DNA of 64,000 nucleotides. It comes from Chamaea fasciata (lineage: Eukaryota > Chordata > Aves > Passeriformes > Sylviidae). Of the stretch, positions 1 to 11,732 are shown one piece after another. Position numbers and translations under genes: made by a program. The notes beneath the pieces were generated by a model. That model was not told the origin of the DNA. It searched no databases and saw only the letters and a program-made list of their open reading frames with translations. The DNA is taken from the NCBI GenBank assembly GCA_029207755.1, contig JARCOQ010000016.1, positions 12,545,307 through 12,609,306 on the forward strand, written 5' to 3'. Position 1 is the first letter of the stretch. The number at the start of each line of letters is the position of its first letter.

Positions 1-3000
1 TGTAGAAATCATTAGATTTCTACTCGTGCAATTTTTTAAAACCAGGTCCTAAAATTAGTATCTGGGACCAGTTGACTGGCTTTCAGTAAAATACTTTTGG
101 GATCCACTTTTGGTTACATTTCTATGACACAGGCTATACTGTTTTAATCATCTGTGCTTTCGATGCATGGTGATGAGGGAATTATCATGCACTTGGGGAC
201 ACGGTGTAATTAGGAAAGCGGCACAGCAGGGGAATGGAAATGATTTCAAAACCTTCAGAAATTAACCAGCCACTATTGCACTGCTGTTTGTTTAAAGTTG
301 CTCTAGAAGCATCCAAGCGAAAAGCATGAACAACGAATCAAAAGAATACCTGGTAGTATAAATAATTAAAATTTCTGCCCTATCATTTCTCAAGGCTCAT
401 AAGAAGCAAGGACGTGCAACCAACTGGGTCAGACAAATGAATCCATTCACACAGCTGGTAAAAGAGTCTGCCTGAGCATAGCTAATGTGCTGGGGTAGGA
501 ATATTTGAGCAGGTGTAATTATACTAATGATTTATTGAATGTTTGATTAATTGGAAATTAAGTGAATGCACAGTGGCAGAATTGTCATAGCAAATCGTTC
601 AGCTGTTTGGTTAAAAGGTGCTCAATCTCCCTTCAGTAAAGCAATTAAGAACATCCTAAATCATGGAAATGAATTATCTGTGCAGAATTATCTGATGTAA
701 TGATACTGCACACAAACTAAAACCTACGAACACACTATCCTAACAAGAAGTGAATTCATGAACTTAAAACACAAACACCTTACACTGCTCATTAAACAAG
801 GGCCCTCCTGACTTCCTGAGACACAATGTGGGAAAAGAAGATCTGTAGAGTCCAGAAAACCTTGAAACATCAGGAAGAGGCTCATATTGCACATGATTAA
901 GCAATTGATTGTTAGGAAATCTATATCTCAGCTAAATCTTATGTTTTCAATGTCTTGTTTTAGAGTAACTTAACAAAGAACCCCTACTGCTGCCTTCTAA
1001 AAATATTTCCAGCATTCATTAAAGAATCTGCCAAAACAGAGTTCTGATGTTTCTTTTCCATTCTGAGTTCACTGATTTAAAGTCCACTCTAATTCAAAAT
1101 TACTTGAGGGCAACTACAAGCTCAGCTTGGGATATTGAAACCCAGTTGCTCCCTGACATATTTGGATCAAACATCGGCATTTGGATCCAGAATGTCTCGC
1201 AGTAGCTTTTTGATAGCGCAGTTAACAGGAAAAAAAGCCAAGTCCCTTCATAAGTGGGATATTATCAAAAGATTAAAATTATATAATACAAAGCCAGAAT
1301 CAGAACATGCAAATGAGTAGTCAGCTTGCAGCAGGTAATTATCAGATAATAGGTTTACTATTCTTATCCTTTCAAGTATTTGGTAAGGCAGTTCAGAAAA
1401 TTTTAGAAGAGAACAGTGAGCCCACAGCTAGGTCTTGGAACAGAAGAGTTCTTTCGGAGTTCTGTAAAAGGTAAACATTGCCTTTACTATGAATCTTGGT
1501 CGGTTTAAGGGAGCCTGTCAGGGCATGGATCAGGAGACCAGAGCACACTGCAGACCCCAGCTAACACCTGGGCCAGTCATTTGTTTTGTACTCATATGGA
1601 AGGAGTGTGTTGTGTGAGTGGGGGAGTGCGGTCAGCTGGGAAGAGAGACATTACCAGGGGCTCTGCTCTTGGAATGCTTCTGCTGAGGTGCAGGCACATT
1701 CACATGTAACACCCAAACCACAGCCACCTGAAACTAGCTCTTTCCTATATAAAACTCAATTTTCTTAACTAACTAGTCTACACAGAGAAAAACAATTCTT
1801 TATTCATACAAAGCAGACAGCTCTGCTAAATTTCTAACCACAGCCAGGAGTTCAGAGGACCTGGCAGCTACAGAAGGTTTGAAGATTGTCATGCCTAATC
1901 GCAGTGACTGTTTTCCTACAAGGCTGATGCAAACCATGTAGAGCCTTTAGTTTAAGCCAAGAGTTCTAATGATCATAACTGAACAATAGAAATAATCTGT
2001 GTTTTCTCCACCTACCCTCTAAAAAGGACTCTTCTATCTACTGACTTTTTTCTCCTGAGAGGGAAAGGGTGGTAGCCCTGTGAGCTTGCTGGAAGTTGTT
2101 AAAGCCATAGAACTGAAGAGAGATCAAGAGAGCTGTGTCCTGTTCTTTGAATGCTCATTCCCAAGCTGAAGAGCTCCTTCAGCAGCACTTGAAAACACTT
2201 CATGCTCTAACCACAGTCAAATGGAAGCCACTTGACCAAGTCAAGCGTGGAGCAAGTCTATCACCACTCAGCTCCTCCTCTCCCACTTTGTGACAGAATC
2301 CTCTGATCCCCATCAACAGAAAAGCTTAATTAAAATAAAATTAGCACTCTTTGCTTTCCCTGCTGTCCTCCCCGCTGTGAAAATCTACTGGTACACTGAC
2401 TTGTAATTACCAAATTGACTTATTTTTAAAATGCGTTCTTTGAATTTCCATTGATCATATTTTGCTCTCCAGTCCGTCTGGCTCTTTGCCAGTTCAATGA
2501 AAGGAACCACCACCCTTCCCTCCACATGAGAGATGCCAATATCAAGATCACTGCTAAGCTCCACAATGTCTATCAAACAGCTGAAATTCTACTCAGGGTT
2601 GTACATAACCCTAAAATCATCAAACCAGGTCCATAATTGATGCTAACATGCCAAAACAAAAGAAGGCGCATATATGCCCAGCAATCCATCCACAGAAAAA
2701 ACTCCCCAAGTTAGAAACACTAAATATTGTGGGTTATTTCCAACAATTATCAACTCATGGCTTCTACTGTTGTTTATGGCAGGACTGGATTTCCTTCCCT
2801 GGAGACAAACAAGAGGGATGTTGCCTTACTGCTACTGAGACAGCAAAGCTTGAGAAAATAAATTTGAGTGACTCTGAAACCACTTTACTCATCTAGCAGC
2901 TGGGAGAAAGCCTTTGCCAAAGAGAAACTCTCCATCTAACACTTTCCTTCACCAATAATAGCATAAGATGTTTCTATCCCAACAAGAAAGAAAAATACAT

Positions 3001-3770
3001 GACGGGCCATATGTAAGACACAGAAAATGTGGTCTGACAAGATTTAAAGAAATAAATATTAATAATTCAGGTGATTTCCCAGATGTAGTATATTATATAT
3101 GGAAAGCTGCAGAGGAAATAAGAAGGTTCAAATCTTTTTTCATAAACTTGTATGAATAATTCCACTTCTATTTGGAGAATGACACAGCTTTGAATAGGTG
3201 TTAAGATTGAAATCACCTTGCATATAGTAATTACCACAAACTGTTTTATAATGTGGGATCAAAAGAGGTTCTTCTCTGATAAAAGCATACTGAAACATTA
3301 AATTTGTATCAACCAGCTAAAAGAAGGAACAGATAACAGGCTATCTTAGAAAATAAGAGAACATCAGTTGGTTCAGTATTTAATGAAATTCTTAGGTTTC
3401 TCATAGTAAGAGTTCTGTATAAATTGAGCCACAAAAACATACTGGATATTTAGGATTGAAAATAATTTTGAAAAATCTAACATTGCAATAAAGAGAGATT
3501 GCCATTTGCTAGAAGGAAGGAATAAAGTGCTGATTTCTACCTTTCAACTGAAGGATGATACCTTTAGTTTTAAAATAATGCACATTCTTTAACTTCCCTG
3601 AAAGCTAACTGCAAAATCTCTAAATTTAGTTCTAAAACCTGTATATACACTCCTGGAAATGCAGCCCAGCCAAGCCCGAGAGATCACCAACACACAAAGA
3701 GCTATTTGATATCTCAGGAGCCTTTCCACTGCTTCCATTATCTTAACAAATTCTGAGGAACACATGCCCA
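1..3770. other. Unique AT-rich non-coding DNA
   Basis: No gene, RNA gene or recognisable transposon is seen here. Open frames are 60-80 codons at most and carry no family motif. At the very start is a perfect 9-bp inverted repeat (listed separately). A 94-bp plus-strand stretch at 1377-1470 has a pyrimidine-rich acceptor before it, AAAAG|GTAAAC after it and one open phase, but its peptide is not one I recognise and such pseudo-exons are common by chance. Confidence 0.6.
2..23. repeat. Perfect 9-bp hairpin
   Basis: GTAGAAATC (2-10) is followed by a 4-base ATTA loop and its exact reverse complement GATTTCTAC (15-23). The structure is short and AT-rich, and a chance origin is likely. Sequence upstream of the window would be needed to see whether it belongs to something larger. 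Confidence 0.6.
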
Positions 3771-3774
3771 GTTG

Positions 3775-3823
3775 TTTGGTTTGGTTGTTTTTGTTGGTGT
3801 TTTGTTGTTTTTTTTTTCCCCCC
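3775..3823. repeat. T/G-rich low-complexity tract
   Basis: TTTGG and TTTTTG words run into a homopolymer T run and then a C run. It belongs to the same class of simple A/C (or T/G) tracts as those at 8.9, 44.2, 44.7 and 57.5 kb. No transposon body is attached that I can recognise. Confidence 0.7.
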
Positions 3824-3826
3824 TGA

Positions 3827-6800
3827 TAGCAACTGGCCAAAGCCACAAAGGTTGAAAAACCTGAATCTGGTTGTAGACAGAATTGTGGATACTCATTTCT
3901 ACTTCTCTCTCCACTTCCTGGGTGCAAATGTGACCAGTATTTGAGAGTTTGAAAATGCTCCTTTTCTATCTTAAATAAATCCCATCATTCCAATTGTTAA
4001 ATACATGAACACACCCCCATAAACATGCTCAACAAGAGATGGTGACATTTCCCTCGTGACCTCCTGCACACTGAGAACAAACACCAGGGAGCCACTTCTC
4101 GAGATCACTGCCACACTGAGGGCCCTTACTCAGAGCAGGGCATCCTCCAGCCCCAGGCTAACACCCAGGGCCTCCTCAGCAAGGCTCAGGAGATGCTCCT
4201 GCTGGATGCTCAGGCTGCAGGAGCGAAAATGGCACAGCAGGATCTGTGCCCTGTCCTGCAGCACCGTTGGTGGAACTGGACTTGCTGGTGAGCACTGGTC
4301 CCTCGGGCAGCCAGCCTGGATGTATCACCTGCCCTTAAACAAGGGAGTGCAGGCACCTATCTCTGACTGGCCAAGATCTGCAGGAGCAATTCTCATTTCC
4401 TCGTCAGAGACATACCTCCCAACATAAGTAGTTTGGATTTTAAGCAGAAAAGAATGAGTTTCCTGAACTATTAAGTGTCCTGTTCTTGGATCTCACATAC
4501 TTCATTTTTTCACCTTTCCCTTCAGTTTCTTGTTATTCTTATTCCATTAACATAAGTTGTTTCTCCGGGCAACTGTGCCAGCACAGGCATCATAAAAACC
4601 AACCAAAATCTCACTTTAAGAGATGACACACCCGCGTTGTTTGCATAACCCATTAAATAATGAAACCCTGGCAGAGAACAAACAGCACAACTCACATAAA
4701 TCCTATGGTTTCTAATACATGGTGCAGACAGCTGCAAATCTGCTGCTGGTACTGGGGCTCCCTGCTTCAGAGCTTGAGCCACGTGCCTGGGAGACTTTAG
4801 GAAAATGAGGAATCAGTGAGTTTTTTGAGCTATTACTGCTCCCAGCATCCTGGTGCTGCCTGCTGGAGAGCCGAGGGCCTGCTGCTCGCCACCGGGCACC
4901 AAAGTTACATTAACCAACCCCCAGGATTTATTCCCGACCACGTTTTTTGACATTTACGCAACATTCTTCATTTTTCATTACTCCAAGGAAAAACAAGAAT
5001 AAAGGATCTCCTGTTTCCAGACCATCATTTAAAAAGACTGAGCTGGCTTTATGGATGTGTTTTTATGCAGTAATTTTGATTTAGTATAGAATTATCATCA
5101 GCAAATAACTAAATGCATTTGTAGACTTTGTAGTTTATAAAGGGAGTCGTTAGAAAAAACCACTTTATATATTTTATGTTTTCTGAGCAGAAAAAAAACC
5201 TGAAAACATTCTTATCCCCACTTACCTCAGTCTTGGTGCTTATTTCTAGCATCTAGAGGAGTAAAATTTTTGCCAGTGTAAATATATTTATTCCTACACA
5301 TGTGCATTAACCTCAGTTGACAGTGTAATATGAAAACTGTATATAGTAAGCATCAAAATAAATTTGTGCAGATACTTTTATTTGTTCCCAGAAATTAATA
5401 AGTTTCTCCTATTAAATATACATTTTTTAACCTTATGAAGATTTCTCCCCCTAGTTTTGCTTTTTTTTTTTAACGGTAAATGATGCTTTCTATATTGAAT
5501 TGGCTGGAAAAATTACAGTGAAACCATATCAATTTGGTGCTTCATAAGGGGAAAATAGATTGTGAAAATATTGTTTTCTTTCTTCCATGCACTTCAGTAT
5601 TTTGCATGTTTTATCTGGAACTATGCATGTCTCATCAATTTAGCAAACAGAGAGAAAACTCACATATAGGAAAACTTCAGAGCAAAACAGCTGAACTTTA
5701 CCTTTTCTTTTCAATGTGGTTTTTTTTTCAATGCACAGCAATCAGATAACATTAAAAAATCTGCATACTGATAATAAATACATTTCTTTCCTCAATCAGC
5801 TCCTGTAACCATCAATTCCCCACATTACAACAGGTAACTTTGCAGAGAACATTGCAGTTCAGCAGTTCTAAACGCTTTTCTGTTTGAAACCCTGAAAGTG
5901 TTTCAGGGGACAGTTTTCCTGGGGAAAACCAGCCCTCTGCCCATCACCAGAATGCCCTGACAAAAGGAAATCTTTTTCATTACAGACAATTAGAGAACCA
6001 TTATTATTATTTTTTTATATAACATTACTCTATATTTTATATATAACAATGCAGCCATACAAAAACTGCCAGCCAGTTAAGAATGTTTCATGTGAAATCG
6101 GAGTACAAGAATGAAGAGCTCAAAGCTCCTGGGAAATGTCCCTCACCTTTCCTCCTGAGTTTGTAACAGATGAGCTGCACACCTCCTGTACAGAGGAAAT
6201 TCTAAGACCAGAACACTCAGAGAGTCATTGGGAATGTTGAATAAAACTCATGGTAGAGGCTCATCATTAGTCTCTTTTTTCCTGCTTCCACTTCAAACTA
6301 AGTCCGCATTTTATGTCTGGAATAATGTGCTCAGGCAAACATTAAAAAAAACTTATTCTTCAGAAAAAAATTTCAACATATTCTATAGAACGCTGATGGT
6401 GCTTGACTTTTCCCTTATAAGAAAACCAATTACACTAAAAATGAGATTCCACCTTAAAAACAAAAGCCACAAAAAGGTTTCCAAAATATTAGAATCTATT
6501 TTCTAAATCACTTGTACCTTTAATGTGTGAAGTAAACCAGTACAGTGTTGTAAGTGTTGCAGAGATTATGTCCAACATCCAGATAAACCACAGCACCCTG
6601 AAGATGGCCAGAGAGGCCCCAGGACGCGGATAAAAGATTGTGTTTGTACCACCACAGAAACTGTACGGCACTTTCCCCCTTTTATCTCCTTGGCATTTAT
6701 TACTGCTTGCATTGTGTTCTCAAGATTTTCACCAACACCAGATAGAAATGGAAATTCTTTTTGCCTACTGTTCAGTACACAAGAGTTAAGAGTGAGATAA

Positions 6801-7800
6801 AAAGAAATTTCCAAAGGCAGACTATTAAAGAAATAATCTAAAAAAACATATGTAAGAATTATTGAGAATTTTTAAGGCAGCTGCACATTTCCATAATTGC
6901 ACATGTATACCCAAATAAAACAAAACCTTTAAAGGACAGCTGTAGAGAATTTTTTAATTATATGACCTCAGAGTATCAGTTGCTTTTCATGTTCCTACTG
7001 AAGAGAACCTGGAACATCTAATTAAACGTCAGGATTGATTTTACATTTTTCAGTTTGATTTTAGTAGATCTGCTTTACAAAAACTTCCAATAATAAAACA
7101 ATTTACAAAAGAAGGTGAAAAGAGACAAATACTGTTTTGTCAAAGAAGTTATGAGTTGCTCAAAAGGATGGTATATTAACCCGTTTAGTAAGACTGATTT
7201 ACTAGCAAGGGTTTCTGATGAAGACAACTGATATAATCTGTATAATTAATCTGTGTCAACTCCAAGAGATTCTTATCTCCTATAAGAAATTGGTAAAGAT
7301 AAGAAGAATTGATTTCCTGCCCCTCCCATCTCGCAGATGAAGCCCTGTCTGAAGAACAGCATCACTGCTTTATTTGCTGCAAAAGAAACCCCTCACCAAT
7401 ATACTCACCAAACGTACAGGACTGAACCCTTAGCTTCACATTATCATCACACAGAAAACAGGAAACCTGAATTAGTGAGCAGTGGCAGAAGGTTTTGTTT
7501 GAATGCAAAGAATGCCTGAACTGAGAATTGCACACATCTCACTTCAACAGGATAATTTGTCTTCCTCAAATGAAAACAAAAACACATCAAAGGGATCATT
7601 CTAAAGATTTGTATGTGCCTGAAAAATTATGACAGTTCAAAATAATTTTTATGCCCCTGTATGATGAGCTGGTTCTGAAATAATAAATAAACAATTTTTT
7701 TCTGTGACCTAATAAACAGTTCCACCTGTCCTGAGACTTCACAACAACAAATTGCACTTGGAGGTTACACGGGAAAAGGAACAAGACGAGTCATGCACAA
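3827..7800. other. Non-coding DNA with one GC-richer patch
   Basis: Mostly AT-rich unique sequence. A patch at about 4050-4430 is clearly richer in G+C and contains a 123-codon plus-strand open frame that is rich in Ser, Arg and Leu and resembles no family, so I treat it as chance. A 27-bp candidate exon on the minus strand lies at 5226-5252 (listed separately). Homopolymer T runs occur at about 5460 and 5718. Confidence 0.55.
5226..5252 (-). other. Candidate 27-nt in-frame microexon
   Basis: On the minus strand the segment is preceded by an acceptor-like ATTTTACTCCTCTAG and followed by the near-consensus donor GAG|GTAAGTGG. Its 27 bases translate in one open phase to MLEISTKTE. Length (a multiple of three) and flanks fit the neuronal microexon class. 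No host gene is recognised and no conservation can be tested here. With tens of strong donor-like sites expected in 64 kb, a chance match is quite possible. Confidence 0.15.
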
Positions 7801-7805
7801 AAATC

Positions 7806-8075
7806 CATGGAGAAAAATCAGAGCACCAGGAAATCCTTGAATCCCAGACTGGTTTGGGTAGGAAGGGACCTTAAAGCTCATCTTGTCCCACCCCTGCCAT
7901 GGGCAGGGACACCTTCCACTGTCCCAGGCTGCTCCAAACCCCATCCAGCCGGGCCTTGGACGCTTCCAGGGATCCAGGGGCAGCCACAGCTGTTCCAGGT
8001 ACCCTGTGCCAGGGAAGCCAGTAGGAGACTGAAGACTTTTCCTATGTAGAACAGATCAGGAATTCTTCCTCAAAC
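7806..8075 (-). mobile_element. CR1 LINE 3' fragment, antisense
   Basis: Read on the minus strand, 8017 down to 7806 is a CR1 3' end. It shows GGCAGCCACAG and CCTGGATCC-type words, the TTGGAGCAGCCTGGGACAG block, GTCCCTGCCCATGGCAGGGG and finally AAGGTCCCTTCCTACCC with a degenerate tail (GGGATTCAAGGATT) instead of clean ATTCTATG octamers. Weaker similarity (AGGAATTCTTCCT) extends to about 8075. The copy is 5'-truncated, as nearly all avian CR1 copies are, and carries no open reverse transcriptase frame. The 80-codon plus-strand open frame across it is antisense to the element and not a gene. Confidence 0.93.
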
Positions 8076-8892
8076 AGCCAAGTTCTCCATCCAAGGCACC
8101 CAGCAGGTAATTAGTTCCCTTCAGGCAATATCCAGCCCTCGCACAGTACAGTCATTTCAGTATTTTCAAAAGGAATTTAAGCTGGCTTAATTACTAAAAC
8201 AAAAAGTGGTGTGATATTTTAGAAACCTCTTTTCACTGACTACCTCTTAGCAAGAAATATTAAATTAGAAGATAAGCCCTAGCAAGATACAGTTTATTTA
8301 TTTTTCTACAAGACAAACTCCCTGATGTAACATTGAATCTCTGTCAGTTTGTTTATTTTTTTAATTTCCCACTTCATGACAGGTAAATATTTATTACCAC
8401 TGGATGAGTTATTCATGTGAAAGATCTTTTGGGATTCCCAAGTACTTGCTACACTAATAGAAACACAATTAAGAATAATTTAGTTAAAAGCTGTAAACGG
8501 TAACTCCACAGTGCACACCTCCACTCCCAGCTCAGCTCAAACATATTCAAAATACAACATCCAGACACAAAAATTTCTTAGGCACTACATCCATATTAAA
8601 ATGTCATTGGCCATTGATTTCAACTTCATTAAACCTTAAACAATTTATTGAATAATTAGAAAATGCCACAATCATGTATCATATTCCTTCAAGGAGCACT
8701 GGTACAAGTAAGGGATGACACATACTAAATTTAGCCTAACTTTTTAACAGATTCTTAGGTACAAATAAAAAATAAAAATCAGCCTGAGGAGACAAAACGA
8801 GTAAGTAGAAACTTTGAAAAAACAAGACTATGTACTAAAGATTTTAAATTGCCTACTGGGAAAATAAAGATTAGAAAACCCAGTAATAGGAA
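8076..8892. other. AT-rich unique DNA
   Basis: No feature is supported. Several short A and T runs are present, with no recognisable repeat family and no splice-bounded open frame. Confidence 0.55.
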
Positions 8893-9027
8893 TAAAAAAA
8901 CCCAAAACCAAAAAAATAATAAAAAAAAAACCACAAAACACACACACACACAAAAACCACAAAAAACCAAAAACAAAGAAACAAACAAACCACCAAGAAA
9001 ACCAAGACCCCCAACAACCAAGGCAAA
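8893..9027. repeat. A/C-rich low-complexity tract with (CA)n
   Basis: About 135 bp are nearly free of T and G on the plus strand: AAACCC, AACC and AAAC words surround a short (CA)n run at about 8938-8952. The opposite strand is an apparently open Phe/Val/Leu-rich frame of up to 147 codons (8779-9222). That frame is a translation artefact of T/G-rich simple sequence rather than a membrane protein gene. Confidence 0.85.
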
Positions 9028-11700
9028 CTTCCATGTAGAATTTGCAAAATCTGAGCTTTTTTGCACAAGTTTATAGATTTCCAAGGCCAGAATCCCAGGT
9101 CCAACTGGGTTAATCCGATCTCCAGGCAGGCAGACATAAAATAGGGTTTGGGTTGGCTTGAAGCACACATGGACTACTATGAGCACACAATTAACTGAAC
9201 CAAGTAAACTCACAGCTTCCAATTTCTGATAGAACTTACTGTTCAGTTGTGTCCAGAGTGCAGTTGGATGCCACTAATGTGTCCAACAACTAGAATCCCC
9301 CTACACATCCACTATGAAAGGCTGTGCGCAAATAATTATAGCACCAGACTTGAAAATTCTGACACAAAGTTGAATGCCAGCAACGGCAACTGAGCTCACA
9401 CTCGGCATGTGCTTCTGAAATTGCATTGGCAAATGTGGGAGACAATGCCCATTATCACATCAGCAGTGGCACGAAGGTCAGAGGGGGCAACTCGGGCCAG
9501 GCAAGTTCTGATTTATTGCTAAAAACTGCTTTATTATAATACCTACAGGAAAAAAAGCAGCTTTCCTACACACAGCCGCAGCACTTCTGCCCCCCCCTCC
9601 ACCTGCTATTAATCTTACCAGTCAAAAAAAAACCCCTGAACCCCCCCAGCTGCTGTAAATAAATGCCTGGCTAAGTAGGCAGACCCTGTGCTGTGCCCCG
9701 CAGGCCACACCAGTCAGGCTTTCATCGACTGGACTGCCGCAAAAGGCAAGTTAATAGTTGTAGGTCTCTGGTTTATCCCCAGGAGTTTCACGTGGCAGCT
9801 CCGGAGTAAAAGAATCCACTGCTAATTTCACTCTCCCTTATATAAATGTCAAGCATTGTGCATTAGCCCATCCCTCAGGGACTCATGTGCAAATATTTTT
9901 TCTTGTGAACAATATTGTAATAGCAACCTTGTTGTGAAAGACCAAGTTGTTTGGCAATCCCACACACAGCAGTAAGTAAAAAAAATATAAATAAACTCCA
10001 CTATTAGAGGTAATAAACCTGCTCAGATAAATACTCTAAAGCATAACAATCATATTACAGAGCAAAGCAAATCTCAGCAAAATCAAAAGCTTTAGGAATG
10101 GTGGAGCTTGAGGTGTACCTTTCAGTTTAGTAATGTATTCACTTGTGGTTTGAACAAATTAATAGAATTGCTTTTATGAAAGAATTTCATCATGACTATT
10201 ACAAAAATAAATAAAATAAACTCTCCTTTCAAAAGTATCATCCCAGAACAATTCACATACTTATCACCAAATCCTTCAATCTGGTTTTGTGTTATATCAT
10301 TCATATTCCTGCTTTGAGAATTGTCTACCCCAGCTTCTCTTTGCTCATTACGAACAGAAATTAACAAATAAAAAGAAAATCCTTATCAAGATACATAAAT
10401 CCAGCAGTAATCCTCTCCCTCTAATAAAATAATCTAATACAAATAATGTCTAAATGACATCAAGAGTTCGGGGAGAAAAGGAGGAGGGAGGTGAAAGACA
10501 GAAAAGCACTGAGGCTTCTGTCCCAGTCAGGCCACTTGGTCTCAATAAGTGCTCTCATTTTTGGCTGAAGTGTAAAAAAAATACTGCTTAGGATTAGTTT
10601 CCAGAGGCCAGCACAAAAAGTAAACTGCATTTTGTACTGCCTTCAGTCAATACGATCTCCTCATTGTCTGGTTCTTGTGTGATTCAGAAAGAGCAGCTCC
10701 TGTCACACGCTGATTTCGTGCAACACAAACATGGAACTACAGTTCCAAATATTTTAATGTGTTACAGAGATGTCCCCATTGGAATGTTTCAATTTTTATT
10801 TGTTACAATATAATGAGCAGCAGCAAAGAAAAGAAGTAGAACGAAGAAGAGTGGCCTAAGCCTTTTTTTAAAATTAATTTTGTTGTGGGAAACACTTACA
10901 ACAATAGTTTTAGTGGAGTGAGGATTGCCCACATTAAAGAATAATACAGGGACAGTAGAAAAAATTATTTTGGAGTTGTATCGAATCTAAACCAAGTCCA
11001 ATAAACATCCAGAAGAGCTGTAGTGACATACAATAATGGAGAACCCAGACCATGGCTTCTGCTGAGGATGAACAGGCCTTAAAATAACTCAGAAGTTATG
11101 AAATGAAGTCGTTGGGGCTGAGGAATAAACCCAACACGTATTCCATTTGAAAAGGATTTCCTGGCAGGTATTTCCTTTAGCCTGCAGTGCCATCGTCTGG
11201 CTATGGGAGCGATTTCATCGAGGGGTGGGGAAATGCAGCCAGCTAGATATTTAAATGTAAAGAAAGAACAAGCCTTCATACTGTCTGTGCACATTTGTTA
11301 AAGTACATGGTACTGAGGGGAGCTGTGCTATTTACATGGAGAAGCACTGAATGCATAAATGAAAATGTGATTCTCAAGTCAAGGCAGAACATGAGAGTAG
11401 AACATTCAAACCAACTGACTAAAACTGTGGCTAAAAATGCCATGTAATCTAGAATCATGCTTGTCTTGTCTTTTTTTTGTTTCTTTTTTAAAATAGAGTT
11501 ATTAGTTTAAACTTTAAGTTAAATGATGTAATTTGAAAATCATTGCTAAACAGTTTATGATTACAGACCTTAAAGGCAAATGCACAAAGTGATATTTCAT
11601 GAATTTAGGGACTACAACAACAATATGTTTTGAACTGGGTGTCTCAAAATATTTCAACCACATAATTTACATATAATCTACTCTGAGCTTCACTATCCCG
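9028..11700. other. Unique non-coding DNA
   Basis: No gene is seen. The stretch 9820-9970 is high-complexity, with TATATAAATG and a GTGCAAATATT octamer-like word, and could be a conserved non-coding element, but I cannot test this. Homopolymer C runs occur at about 9591 and 9641. Confidence 0.5.
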
Positions 11701-11701
11701 G

Positions 11702-11732
11702 AAAAAAAACAAAACAAAACAAAACAAAAAAA
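11702..11732. repeat. (AAAAC)n microsatellite
   Basis: Four to five copies of AAAAC lie between A runs. Similar short AAAAC arrays occur near 19911 and 57107. Confidence 0.85.

Noticed and set aside
8779..9222. 147-codon minus-strand frame rich in Phe, Val, Leu and Cys, resembling a membrane protein
   Set aside because: It is the translation of the T/G-rich complement of a simple A/C tract; all three minus phases are open and equally hydrophobic.
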